From NCBI GenBank assembly GCA_025093985.1, contig JACAAK010000004.1, forward strand, positions 3,534,001 through 3,598,000: 64,000 nucleotides of DNA, read 5' to 3'. The translations under genes and the position numbers were made by a program. Origin of the DNA: Calvatia gigantea (lineage: Eukaryota; Basidiomycota; Agaricomycetes; Agaricales; Lycoperdaceae). Below the pieces are notes generated by a model, which worked only from the letters and a program-made list of their open reading frames with translations, did not search any database and was not told the DNA's origin. Positions 24,730-36,202 of this stretch are shown piece by piece; position 1 is the first letter of the stretch; the number at the start of each line of letters is the position of its first letter.

Positions 24730-25837
24730 ATGAAAGCTATCCTTGCTATCCTTTCTGCTGCGGCGGTCGCTCGCGCTCACTGTAAGGTTCAACCAACTTT
24801 GTATTTCCTTTCCAACGACTAACCCAAGTTAAGTTACGATGCAGTACATCTGGATCAATAATGTACTTGATTTTTACAAAGAATTGGATCCCCAGTCCTC
24901 TAAGCAAATTTCCCTCTCCAGGTCGACCAAGGCTAAAAATACCTACATCCGTGTCCCCCCAAGCAACAACCCGGTCACCGACGTAACCTCCACGGACCTG
25001 ACTTGCAATGTCAATGGACTTTCCGGCTCTGGTGTTGCCACTGCCTCTATTCCGGCAGGCGCGACCATCACGTTCGTCGGTCCCAAAGTAGACTTAGTCT
25101 CCTGGGTCTGATGTTTCCTATTTTTTCAGCTTTGAATGGCACCAGCACGACCAGCGTACCGGTGAGGACCCCATCTCTGCAGGTCACAAAGGCCCTGTCC
25201 AGGTCTACATTGCCAAAGCCCCCTCGACCGCCGCTTCCTTCGACGGTCAGGGTATTGTCTGGACCAGGATTTATTCCTCTGGTCTCCTCAGCCCATCCAC
25301 CCAACAATGGGCGACTGATGTCGTCAACACCAACGGCGGTGCGTTAAACTTTCCCAAAATCCTTCTACCAACTCATATCCGAGGCCACAAATAGGTAAAC
25401 ATTCCGTCACAATCCCTTCCTCCCTCCCACCCGGGGAATATCTCCTACGTGCTGAGATCGTAAGTATTGAAAGTCTTCGGGCAACAGGTTTCATCTAAAA
25501 TTCATTCTTTCGCCTTCAGATTGCTCTCCATGTTGCTTCTACCTACCCTGGTGCTCAATTCTATATTGGTATGTCTAATTCCCGACGGATGAGTGAACTC
25601 GCAGCGCCTGACCATTGCCAGGTTGCGCTCAGGCTAAGATCACTGGCGGGGGGAGCGCCAGCCCCCCGAAGATCTCCATCCCAGGCGCCTACAAGAGCTC
25701 CGACCCGGGCATCACCGTAAGTTATGGTGTCGATTGCTTCCTGTTATGACGCTGATGACTTTTCTTGGCGGAAGATCAACATTTACAACAATCCCCAGAC
25801 TTACACTGCCCCCGGTGGTCCTGTCTGGTCTGGTTGA
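24730..25837 (+). CDS. AA9 lytic polysaccharide monooxygenase (one frame break)
   Basis: Secreted copper enzyme that oxidatively cleaves cellulose or related glucans (family knowledge). A 16-residue signal peptide ([16 protein letters not shown]) is followed by His17, the N-terminal His of the copper histidine brace (codon 24,778-24,780). Exons: 24,730-24,781, 24,834-24,862, 24,922-25,071, 25,130-25,338, 25,395-25,459, 25,520-25,568, 25,622-25,716, 25,775-25,837. Later motifs: [37 protein letters not shown] (second copper His), [27 protein letters not shown] (axial Tyr region), [11 protein letters not shown]. There is no carbohydrate-binding module. Exon 3 opens with VDQG as expected but then hits a stop; the downstream KNTYIRVPP is one base out of phase, so there is a frame break near 24,930. 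An alternative acceptor would restore the frame but lose the conserved VDQG. Confidence 0.9.
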
Positions 25838-26943
25838 GAAATTCCGTCGTTTACTTGCCACAAGATATATAAGATTTGTATCACCACTGGAATATGATTA
25901 CACTTTCGGGTGTATCTCCGCCTTCAAGGAATGTCCGAGGAAAGTTCTCCGATTATGTGGAAAGGGTCTGTCTCTATTTAGTTCCGAATGCTTGTTCAAG
26001 GTACTGGTCTATTAGGGAAAGACCAGGTTTTCATCATGTCTACGATGAACTGCGAATCCGAAACGCTTGCAACTCCCTCGTTTGTCCCTGCATCAACACC
26101 GCATTTCGGACAAGTGATGGGAGCAGTCAAGAAAATTTCCAGCCAATGGTCTAGGAGAGAAATAAGCGGAATAGGAGACTCGGGGACCGCCCCATCATCG
26201 ACTCCCTGACAACATTGTCGGGATCAGCCCCACCAATCAGTGCTCAGCGCTCAGCCCTGGATCCACCACCCTCAAATTTTATTCCGTGACAAGTGGCTTT
26301 CTCAATTATAATGACAGCTGTAGCCATCCAGAAATTCGGGAATTTCGAGGCCTTAAATCAAGCACAAGGTCGGGCAGTTACGGCCCACCTTCGGTCCAGA
26401 GCTGATACGTAAATTTTTTCTCAAAAGAATTTCCGGTGGTCTAGTAGCTAATGAGAACCGCAGTTGTTCCTTAAACAGCACTCCAACCCTGCAATTCGAA
26501 GGTTGACTCAGAAGAACGGGTGCCCACGCTTGGGCTCAGTTCTTCAGGGACGGGCGATGCAATTTGGGCAATGCAATATATAGCCACTGGTGTCTGGATC
26601 CACCAATCGACCGACGTTATTATAATGGGATTAAGTGCTCGCACGAAATATTGCGGAGACGAAGATAAAAAGCTATCTGACAGGGGAGTTATCTATATAT
26701 CTATATCCAGAACAATGGAATAAGGTAAATCTGTTCTGCGCTGTAGCACCGCAACAAAGCACAGAGAATAAGGCAAAAAAAAAAAAACAAAGACAGAATA
26801 CAAGGCAAAGGTGATAGCAGAGTCCCTAATAAAATAGAATGTCGAATGGGAGGGGGATGAAAATATCGGCAATACACCCCCCCTGTATCGTATGCAGCAC
26901 GCTACAACCACATCTATCACCAATTACTTCTTCATTTCTTGCA
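25838..26943. other. Convergent intergenic region
   Basis: 3' flanks of the AA9 gene (+) and the small membrane protein gene (-). An A-run at about 26,776-26,787 and AT-rich sequence are visible. No gene recognised. Confidence 0.5.
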
Positions 26944-27607
26944 TCAAGCCAACAGCTGTCGTTTGGCAGCCGCGATCATTCGCAAGAGGATTTCTTGCAT
27001 CCAATACCCCAAAACTAGAAGCATGACGGGCTTGATGAGTTGGGTAGAAAACATGCTACCTTGAGCATAGGTAGCATTATCTGGACCGGAGGTGCCATTT
27101 GTGGTCGGGCGAGTGGCCCCCAACCATAGAGAAATTCCGAAGCTGAAGAGGGGAAAGGGAACGAGGGGAATGACTTGGAGAAACATCTTCTTGATGTGGT
27201 CATAACGAACACTACCAGTGGGCTGGCGGCCGGTAAGTCATCAGCTGATGAGTCGTCATAGACCTTGAGAGAACTAACCGTAGGGGTCTCGAACTCTTCA
27301 CTGAAGACAAGTTCAAGGTTCTTCAGAACGTGTATTGCTGTGCTGTTGGCGAAGAAAAATACCAAAAACTGGCTCATGAGGTCGATTCTGGCATTGGGGT
27401 GAAGGCAGCTGCTCGTAAGCATGCTGCGACAACAGGAGGCAAATTGCCACACGACTGATAGTGCCGTATAGCTATAGGTGTTTGGGGATGAGGTTACTCA
27501 CAGACCGTTGCAGGGAAGGAGAATTACACAACGTACGAGAGCATAATTCCGGACGCCCATTGGATCGCTCGCAAGGCCAAATACCACGCCCTGTACGAGG
27601 CTGGCAT
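26944..27607 (-). CDS. Small multi-pass membrane protein, unknown function
   Basis: Not recognised. Three exons reconstructed on the minus strand (27,528-27,607, 27,279-27,471, 26,944-27,222) join in frame to 183 residues. The start is MPASYRAWYLALRAIQWASG. Hydrophobic segments: WASGIMLSYVVYTALSVVW, LMSQFLVFFFANSTAIHVL, MFLQVIPLVPFPLFSFGISL and IKPVMLLVLGYWMQEILL, so about four helices, the last followed by a basic tail AAAKRQLLA. Asn/Thr/Gly-rich sequence lies between helices 3 and 4 (TNGTSGPDNATYAQGS) and may be an outer loop. Size and topology resemble MARVEL-like fungal membrane proteins, but no signature supports that name. An extra upstream exon cannot be excluded. Confidence 0.6.
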
Positions 27608-30600
27608 AGGCGGCAGTGACGAAGGTGCCCGGATCTTTAAAAATGCGTGGAACAAAAGTTCAACAACCACCTCTGTCACGAGGCTGGAAAAAGACCAAGC
27701 CCTACAAGGGTATGTTATATCCCTCGAGTGCCAGTATGTGAGGGTAGACTGACTTACAGTTCCGGGGCCCCGTACAACCCAGCAACAATCCGCAAGAGGA
27801 CATGCCTCTCGTTTTGTTGGCGTGGTGGGCCGACTAGCTCCTCTGCAGCATATATAGCAGGGGATCCTATTTACAGCGCGTTGAGACATAATACAGACAG
27901 CGGGTCCGGAAGTTGAAGGGGAGAAGACTATTCGAGGGGGGTAAAAATCTAAATTACATATATATTTGGTTTTTATAGTCTTTTCGCCCATATTAGAGGA
28001 GTAGGGTGGCTCTTTGATCTTCAGGGCAATTTTGTGGCTGAGCAATCGTGCATAGACCGTGGATTGCCAAGCGGGCCACACTGGCACGATCCTAAATTGG
28101 CTTACCGGAAAATGAAGAGACCACACCTCCTGATGTTTTTTATGGCCTAGGATTCGCCCCGCCCTTGAGCCCCAGTAAAGTTAGAGAGTCATTTCCTATG
28201 AGATGTGGCACTTGCGCTTTTACAGTCTTCATTGAAGCAAGTGGGTGGTCGGCGGGTCGGGCTGCAGGTGGTTAGGATCGGAAGTCCTAGAACGGTAGCT
28301 CGAGAAGTCAGGGCCTTCGGCAGGTCACATCAGAGTCACACCAATAATGAGTTCAAAGTCTGCGTACTTTAGGAACTAACCGAGACCAAGAACCGAACCA
28401 AGAACACTAGACACCCGGTTCTGCTGTGGCCCGTCATGGTAACAACATATTCTCTGCCATCAATACCAGATGCTCCCAGGAGTTAAGCGAGTCTCCGGGT
28501 GTATTCGTCTGAACAGGGACTGAGGGTGTAAAATATGAGCTTTAACAAAGTCGACTGTAACTTCACCACATGTTTTCCTTGTTCACAAATGGCACGGATA
28601 AAGGTTCGACTTCCCTCCCTCTTGTTGTATTACGCTTCCTTGGAACAAACCACATTTTTTTGTGGAATTCAAATCAAAAGGAAGGGATATCGGGAGCCCT
28701 GACGTGTCGAACCGCCCTCAGAATGGGGTTCTGGTAGGTCCGTAAATTCAATGGAGGGAGCTGTTTTGTCCAGAGGGAGCCTAATTATGGCTCAGCTGTT
28801 CATTGGGACTGCAACCCTCGGACCCCCCGCCTAGATGTCAAATGGGGTCCCGCTAAAAGGAGGTGGGAATAGGCGAAAAGTCAAGTTCCAGAAAACTTAC
28901 CAAGCTTTCAGGTATCCGGCCGGAAGCCGACAATTCTTGTTCTATAATTACCAAATCAGGATATTGTTTAGTTTTGTTGGGGCTGTGGGCGCATGTTTAC
29001 GAACAAACAAATTCTCGGGCTCCTTGATCCTCTGGAGTGTTGCCACATACTTAATCAGCGCACATCCTTGCGTATTTTGCTACACTTGAATACCTAGAAG
29101 CTGGATATGTTTATTATAAATGATGTACCTGTGTACTTCAGCTTCAACAACGCTAAATTCTCGAATGTAGCAAGGCTTGTTCGTACCGGATCACCTAACG
29201 GCAGTCCGGCCTATGTTTCCCGCAATCCTGATTATGTTATATATGTTATGAGCAGAAGGGGAGGGGGGCGGTGCTGTTATCCAGATATCGTTTTTGTTTC
29301 CCAAAAACCCCCCGACGGCTGGCAGATCGCGATCTGGAATTGCGGCAGGAAGGACACAGAAGTCGAACCTGTTATGGTCCTTCTTTCTCTTCCCCGAGTC
29401 CTGCGTCCCTCTTAAAATGAACCCGCCTCCCGCAGCCCAGTCTCATACCGTCGCCATGACCACAGCCTTAAGGCAAAGGAAGTGCTTTTTTTTATTTTTT
29501 ACCCCCCCTATCATAATCATGTCCAATGCCACCAGGAAAGGTCCACGTTGAGGTTTTTGTTCGCAAAGCTTTCGTTACCTCCTCGTCCTATTTCCGGGCT
29601 CTTGTACCGTCGCCCCGAGCAGTCAAAGGCCACACGGAACATCCTCCCACCAGAGATATGGCTCACCCTTCTCCTTTTTGCGGCCAGGAAGACGCACTTT
29701 ACCGAATTCCACGGGAAGATACACCCCCCTCCCCAGGCCGAGTGTCAAATATGGTTTGCGGAGAGCACGGAAGCCACGATTCCAATTCCTGACCCTTTGC
29801 CTCTCCTCATCCCCCGCACAGGTGGACACATGCCCGGGGTCATGGGCTGCGGATTGAAAGCGCCCAAACCACCATCCATCGCTCAGCAGCGTTCACACGC
29901 CCCACTCTTAGTGGTGTTCCTCGCGCGCACAACCCCCGGGCTTCATGACCGCCCGCGCCCGCCCATAACGTTCGACATTCGCCTCCTCCTTACACCCCGT
30001 TCATGGTCGCTTCCGGTGGATATTCCTCTTGTCGGCGTTGGCCGGTGTGTGCGCACAACAGAGACCCTTCCATCCCTAGGGGTCAACTTCTCGAACTCCG
30101 TTGTCCAGAAAGGCCGTTCATTTTCGGACAAGGACCGCGGTTACGCTGATTGAAGCGCCAGAGCAACTAGGACATTAGACCACAGCCTGGTTGACCTCCC
30201 GCCAGTGCAACTATAACACTCAATATCGTAAGATTCCGAGTCGTTTGTGTTTATGGAAGGTCATCCAAGGAGCACCACCAGCAACGTACTCGGACTTAAT
30301 TAAATATGGTCGGAAGCCGCAAATGCTATTATTGTGCACTTGTATAGTAGGACCTCTGTGTTGGCAGGGACAAGAATATCGAGTCGCGTACTGAATGGTT
30401 GTAGCGACGTACCGCTCGTATATCTCGCACAAGCGGCTCGACAGCCATGCGAAAGACACGTGAAGTTCAGATTATCGCTCCCGCGATATCAAGAAACCCT
30501 TGTTCCGAAACCCTAATGAATGCTGTACTAAGAAGCTTGGGGTGTCTTCTGAAGCTAGAACCCCCTTCCCGCGAACTTCCAAAAACTCTACTCCATAACC

Positions 30601-30997
30601 TCCGAACGGCTATCCAGAAGGAATGGGCACTAAGGTAATATGATGCGAGATTGCGACCATCCCTGTCTGTAACAAGAAGTAATGCCCCGCTTGAAAAAAT
30701 AGGATATTATGTTCGTGTGTTCGAGGGGTCCAAGTCCTACACGTGTAGATATATATAGTTGAAACTCACAATGCAACATCCATTGAGCCCCATCCAAGTT
30801 TTGTTCGATCCAGGGTAGGGTCTGGAGTGCTTCAGAAGAACGTGCGGACAATGAGGCTGTTGATGGACAATGGGTACGGCACGTGAACGGAGGGAGGGTG
30901 CCGTGGGAAAGTGGATAAGGGATGGCCTTTATGATGGGATGCCTCAAAAGCAGAGGGGAACGTCCATCGGCCTTCCCAAGTGTAAACATACAGTATC
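27608..30997. other. Gene-sparse region of about 3.4 kb
   Basis: No gene is supported. Two overlapping plus-strand ORFs (29,482-30,153 and 29,526-29,792) are long for the region, but they are Pro/Arg-rich in both frames, have no motif and may reflect GC-rich composition. The segment 28,440-28,530 looks slightly like a 5S rRNA internal promoter but does not fold or align as one. The region separates core genes from the duplicated accessory block and may hold decayed repeats. Confidence 0.5.
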
Positions 30998-32744
30998 ATG
31001 TTCGGCCTCAGTTTCCTATCTCGCAAACTCGGAGCAACCTCCTCGTCGTCTGGCACGACGGGCCCAGTATCAACCTCCCCCGACGTTCCTTCTCTAGAGG
31101 CTGAGCCACCAGTCACCCCTTCACCACCTCCTCAGGATCTCATTACAGACCCGAATCCTCTCCACGCACTCATCACTTCTGTTCCGGCACAAACTCTTCA
31201 TTCGTATACGTTGGCTAATATATTACCTCCTTCAGAACCTCTTTCTCCATTATCATTCCCTCATATCCCTCTACCCTCCGACCCACCGAGCCCTAGGACA
31301 CTTACCTCTCTCACCAAATTCTTCGCTAGCCTCGTCCCTCCTCCCCGTCTGCACTGTGTTCGGTGTCACAAAAGTTACTTTGAAGTCGAAAACACCGACA
31401 GGAGCTGTCTCGTACCACACGACGATGAAAGCGCGGAGGTTGAGCGCGTGGGAGCGAGCAGCAGAAGTAAAGGCATCGAAACGGAGTATGAGACTCTGTG
31501 GGGTTGTTGTGGAAAAACCGTCGAAGGCGACGGCGACATGGGTCCCCCAGATGGGTGGTGTTACGAGGGCAAACACACCGTACGCACGAGTTCATTTTAC
31601 AGCTTAATAGCGCCCAACACTGACACCATCTCATTTAGACCGACATCAAGCGGGCGCGGTTCCGTGCTGATTCTACACCACAAGATGACAAACTTACTTC
31701 CTGCGAACGACTCCGATGTCATCAACCTCATTCACCTTCACCACGTGTCTCGCGTGGCCGTGCAGGCAAACGAAGACGCGCAGTAATGGAAGGAGAACCC
31801 GATAACGAAGATACTCAATCATCCGCAGGCGGATCTGTTGTGTCCGGGACCCCGTCCAGTAACATGCCCGTAGATGACGCCCCCACGACTCGAAGGCGAA
31901 AACGGGCGCGCCATTCGAAGTCGGCGTCCATGTCATCGAGTGTTGATGCTGATAAACCGAAGAAGGGAGACGATGATGTCACTATGATGGATGTGGAAGG
32001 TACCACCACCATCCAATCACAACCTCAAGTACCTGCTACTCCCAATTCACCTCCGCGTCCTCGTAAACCCCGACGTAAGTCGGCTGGAGGAGGACCAACA
32101 ACCCCGGGGGTTAGGGCCAAAGCCAAGGCGAAGAGTCCCCTGGCTTCTTCTTTCACTCCCCCGTCCCCACCCTCAGAAGACGATATGCAAGTGCGCGAAA
32201 TGGCCCCGCCGCCATTACCTCGCGCAATTGTGCAGATCACAACAGAAAGAGATGGTTCTCCAAAACTCAGTACGTGATTTCTTGAAATTGGCATGACCTG
32301 ATACTAACGGGCACACATTCAGCCAAACCAAATAGCCGCAGCAATCTACGCAAACCCTCGAGTGCGAGTCTCAAGGAAGAATACTCAGCCGACAGCGACA
32401 CGCAACCCGACAAGAAGAAGCCCAAACCTAAAACGAGAGCAAGAAGATCGACGACTGGTGGATCAGCTCCCAAGACTCCCAAACCCGCCTCGAAGAAAAT
32501 GTCAGTCGAGTCCCCAGACGATTCAACACTAGCCGCCGGAAAGCCGAAGTCGTCATCAACGGCGTTGAAGCCCAAGTGTTCAGTTACGTCCCCGAAGTCG
32601 GCTACTCGCGTTAAACCACCTTCGACTACGAGTGCAGAATCGACTGTTCAAAAACCATTGAGCAAAGCTGGGTCTGTTAGGAAGAAGAGAGGGAAAGCGC
32701 TTGCGGAGGTTGTTGCGACTAGTATTGACGGGGAAGAGCTCTGA
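30998..32744 (+). CDS. Cys/His-cluster protein with long basic Ser/Pro/Lys-rich tail, unknown function
   Basis: Not recognised. Exons 30,998-31,579, 31,639-32,269 and 32,323-32,744 join in frame (about 544 residues). The N-terminal third is Ser/Pro-rich, then a compact putative metal site follows: LHCVRCHKSYFEVENTD, YETLWGCCGKTVEG, DGWCYEGKHT. That gives CxxCH, CC and CxxxxH spaced over about 75 residues, plausible for one or two zinc ions. The rest is disordered, with many nuclear-localisation-like clusters (TRRRKRARH, RPRKPRRKS, KKKPKPKTRARR, VRKKRGKA) and acidic patches. A nuclear, chromatin- or RNA-associated role is an inference from composition only. The second intron holds a clear TACTAAC branch point. 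Intact. Confidence 0.75.
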
Positions 32745-34191
32745 ACTTTTTTTTTTTCGTATATTGGACTCTTTTTGATTGTATGCATTTTATATGTTTG
32801 TGTTGCGTTCATTAATCCTGATTTATTGCTGTAATTCGTAACCTCTGTCATTCCTTCATCACAATCTTTGTTGTATCCCTCCATTTACTTCTTCAGCTTG
32901 CCCCTCAGATTACTTACAATATGTCTTCCCAGAATGTTGGAGTGCGATACTTGTTGATTGCAGAGAATACATTGATATACCTCACGCGTCTGCGAAGGAC
33001 AGAGACTACTTGCTTCCGATTCGATATCACTTCATTTACTGATCATTGTTTGTGCAACTATGTAGGTGGACATGCGTTGATCTATTTCTAGCCTTTACAA
33101 CACTCTGCTATCAATTAGCCAACAGGGGGCTGCGGAAATGGTTTTGACAAGTCTCCAGGTTTCAGTGTCTCAGAACTACCTTGTTGTATCGCAGGTTCCG
33201 AGTGGAGAAGTCGGTAGGATGGGGTAAGGAGACATGTCCAAAAGCGGCAGCGACCCGCCAGTCAATCTAATCATTGCGGCATCCCAATTTTCTGATAACT
33301 TCTTGGTCCCTGCCTTCGAATCGGACTTCCCCGGGAAAGGAAACTTTGGGTGTTGGGATCGCTTCAATAGCATATCCCGCAGCTCCGTGGAAACTCGACG
33401 GTGGGATATCATTGGCTGTGTTTCCTTAGTCTCCCATCTATTTCCGGGCGAATCCCCACACACATTGGACATTAAACCGTCGAACGCCTGCCGTCAATCA
33501 CGGCATCGGTACTCATGGTCTCCTGCGAGGAGGCGGTGTATGATCTTAGCAGGTTTCTGCAGGATCCAGGATACCGGAATGAGAATACCGATGACGGTGG
33601 GGTGCTATTCTCACACCCTGGTTGGAAGAAGTGTCTACCAGTTCCACACCGGGTCGATGGACCACAGTCCAGCCTTGGGTCCAGCACCCGTTCCTTATCA
33701 ATTATTCCTGGACGGAAGTCCGTTGCTCGTGGATAAATTGGTGACTTTTACAATGTGCGTGAAGGAAGTAACAGCATGTTTACGTTGCTTACCTTACATC
33801 GCATTCCGGAATACACCTAAGCCTAAGTTGGGTTTTCCGCTTTTGGATTGCATCGAAATCCACCCACAGAACCGACACAGAACGATCGTGTTTTTTCCTT
33901 CTGGCTGCGTGAGATGATTGTTCTCATACAATTGCCAATCCCCGGCGACCCCACTTCTTGACAGAACTTGCTTTTATTTATTAGCCCCTTCTATTGTTGG
34001 CGGCTCGGTCATGAGGGGGGTTTCGACAGGTCTTGACAAGCATACGTTTCCTCCTCTCTATGGATCACTTCTAGGACTCAAGATCTTGGGCGCCCGAGTA
34101 CAAGAACAGAATCCCCAGCTTTGGGATACCGACCGTCCGCCAAAAAGGAAAGGGTTTCCCGACATTCATCGATGTCACCTGAGTCAATAGC
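32745..34191. other. Intergenic region left of the solo LTR
   Basis: A plus ORF at 33,234-33,917 (227 codons) and overlapping minus ORFs lack motifs and a coherent exon structure, so I do not call a gene. The last 5 bases (ATAGC) are one copy of the LTR target duplication. Confidence 0.5.
34187..34191. repeat. Left target-site duplication, ATAGC
   Basis: ATAGC immediately precedes the LTR 5' end and is repeated exactly at 34,708-34,712. Confidence 0.85.
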
Positions 34192-34707
34192 TGTTATGTG
34201 CACACTTACCTTGTAGGTTGTCTTCCCTAAAGGGCGTCTATACAGACTTACTCCCAATAGAGTTAACGCGGGGATCTATATATAGAGGGGATCCACTCAG
34301 GGACTTGTCTCTATATATAGTTGGTCAAGAAGTAAGGCGAGTCACTTGTTAGACAAGGCCTTAGTTCAGGCAAGAGGATTGTGGAAGATAAGAGGCTGGT
34401 AGCCAGTTCAAACTGTCTACTACAAGGAGTATCTAACTAGCTACTTATACTAGATAAGTCGGAAGAAAGATAATGGACAAAGGATATGTGGATGTGTTGA
34501 ACATCCACCATATAGGGAGAGACAGAGTACAAGAAAGGAAACACAAACACCATATCAGGTAGGGAGGGGAGTAGTGGTGAAACCAGAGTACCAAAGGGGA
34601 GAAAGAGAAGGGTAGACTATAGTACATACATGGATCATTAAATAAAGACGTGGACAAGAAAGGAACAAGTCCGTAAAAGGGTAATGCTAGAATAAGAAGT
34701 CATAACA
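34192..34707. mobile_element. Solo LTR of an LTR retrotransposon (516 bp)
   Basis: The element starts TGTTATG and ends CATAACA, a perfect 7-bp terminal inverted repeat of the TG...CA type. It is flanked by the exact 5-bp duplication ATAGC on both sides. No gag-pol sequence is present, so this is a solo LTR left by LTR-LTR recombination (established mechanism). Inside are two CTATATATAG-type palindromic blocks around 34,275-34,320, a possible TATA region. Superfamily cannot be assigned from the LTR alone; a 5-bp duplication fits both Gypsy and Copia. The perfect ends and duplication suggest a fairly recent insertion. It sits beside the remnant third copy of the membrane gene. Confidence 0.85.
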
Positions 34708-34712
34708 ATAGC
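34708..34712. repeat. Right target-site duplication, ATAGC
   Basis: Exact copy of 34,187-34,191 directly after the LTR 3' end. Confidence 0.85.
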
Positions 34713-34898
34713 AGATTATCCGCACCACCATAACTTGGTTGGGGCTTGAGCTTGAAGATAGACCCAGCCCCAGATTATAGATTTTAGTCTTCCCTGCATT
34801 GGCTTAGAACATCCTTTTGCTTTCATTGTTCCTGATGTTGCATGTACCGTATCTGCCGTTTTGCCTCACTTACACCACACGAATCTATCATATGATGT
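34713..34898 (+). pseudogene. 3' remnant of a third copy of the 234-aa membrane protein gene
   Basis: The segment matches the last exon end and 3' flank of the two intact copies downstream: ATAACTTGG, then GATAGA-CC, a TTATAG end, TTTTAGTCTTCCCTGCATT, TTGCCTCACT and a CATATGATGT end. In the intact copies the LTR target ATAGC occurs inside exon 4 (CAATAGCTTGGG), so the retrotransposon probably inserted into this exon. Left of the LTR the similarity is weak, so most of the copy is lost or rearranged. Confidence 0.65.
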
Positions 34899-35322
34899 AA
34901 TTAAGGGGTCTCGTCTACTACGAAAAACTCGAATCCATTCCCCGTGCCGCTCGGGCTGCACTTGGGGCGGTGCGGGCAATCACAGGGGCGTGGGTCATCT
35001 AAGCGAAAAACAGCACACCAGCGAAAGTGTCAGGTAATGTACGATCGACCTTTACTAGGGAAGGCTATCGATGACCAATGAGACTTGCCTTTTTTAGTCA
35101 CTTCATGTACACGAGTCCTCGCAATCATCTCGGGAGCCTACTATAATGGCTACCCAAATCCCTTTAAAACTCGATCTTCCGCGCCTAGATATATCATCAC
35201 CGTCATCCCCTCAGCATTCCCTTACAAACTGCCAATCCGCCCACCCCGAAGTCCCCCGCCACCTCTCGAGCATTACTTGTTTATACATAGAACGCTCTGT
35301 ACTTTCTCTCATCGGCATCGTC
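34899..35322 (+). promoter_or_regulatory. 5' flank of first intact membrane-protein copy, shared with second copy
   Basis: Blocks here recur before the second copy: GCGAAAAA plus CACACC near 35,010 (again near 36,820), and ATCCCTTTAAAACTCGA near 35,157 (again near 36,971 as ATCCCTTTTAAACTCGA). The TTTAAA core, 158 bp before the ATG here and about 250 bp before it in copy 2, may be a core promoter. The short ORF starting at 35,146 is not conserved in copy 2. Confidence 0.4.
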
Positions 35323-36202
35323 ATGTCCAGACCGGTCAAGCCCAAAAAGTATAGGTGTGCCCTCTTTCTTTGCTGGTTGCAGAACCAATTTGATTCATAG
35401 TGTTGCAGCTTTCCCGGATTGTTAGGGAATGTTGCTCTTCAGGCTCTGCGGAGCGGATGGATAGTTCTCCATTTATTCCTCCCTGCCATATACCGTCTTG
35501 AGCATAAGCAGGAAATGTCCCTGCCCATATTTGAAGGCCGGACTCAAGGACACTGCCAAATTTACTCAAAGATAGGTCAAGACTGGATTATCCGAGCTAC
35601 ACGCCTTCACGCCAATTGGATGGTCTTTCGAGATATCTCCGTGGTATTCCTTAGGTATTATCAGTATTTTTGTTGTTTTACTTCTCAGTTATTCTGATGA
35701 CGCCGACGACCATTAGTATCACGGCACCATACATGGGGACGACCAAGGCAGCTACTTCTCCAATGACCTTTGCCTTGGGGTCATTATGCATCTTATATTC
35801 CTTGGTGGGAAGCCTCATTTCTCATGTGTACATAGCCAACGGGGAGAACTTGCGCAAGCCAGTCGTGACTGATTATTGGCTTAAGGTGATGGTACAGGAG
35901 TCAAGAATTTTGTATGTGAAGCTAACAACTTGTGCTTTCTACAGGCATCTGATGGTGGTTGCGGCTCTGGGTTGTGGTTGTGGACAATCATCTCGCTTCC
36001 GGCAGTCTGGCTCCTCCCGTCCATATTATCCTTCCTTGCACTTATAGTCTCCGCCGCGTGGGACATCCCGCAGGCAACATCCAATCATGTATCTGTTTAC
36101 AAAGTCCTTTTGCTCTCCACAATAGCTTGGGCGATCATCCACGCTGTCATGATCGTTATAACTTGGCTTCAGATTAAGGATAGATCCGGTCTCGCGTTAT
36201 GA
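35323..36202 (+). CDS. Four-exon membrane protein, copy 1 of tandem pair, unknown function
   Basis: Not recognised. Exons 35,323-35,354, 35,409-35,654, 35,717-35,885 and 35,945-36,202 join to 234 residues. The start is MSRPVKPKKY. Exon 2 holds a hydrophobic start (GWIVLHLFLPAIY), a polar stretch around QEMSLPIFEGRTQGHCQIY, and RATRLHANWMVFRDISVVFL. Exon 3 holds a helix (FALGSLCILYSLVGSLISHV) and YIANGENLRKP. Exon 4 holds two helices (SLPAVWLLPSILSFLALIV, LLLSTIAWAIIHAVMIVITW) and ends IKDRSGLAL. This gives roughly four membrane spans with a short cytosolic tail. Exon sizes (32, 246, 169, 258 nt) are identical in copy 2, and both are intact, which supports real coding function. Confidence 0.78.

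Noticed and set aside
28435..28535. Possible 5S rRNA gene (CAGGAGTTAAGCGAGTC-like box)
   Set aside because: Only one short box is similar; flanking arms do not pair and the rest does not align with the 5S consensus.
29482..30153. 223-codon plus-strand ORF
   Set aside because: A second frame is also open, composition is Pro/Arg-rich, there are no domains and no sensible promoter or splice context.
33234..33917. 227-codon plus-strand ORF
   Set aside because: No recognisable motif; minus-strand ORFs of similar quality overlap it; no coherent gene model.
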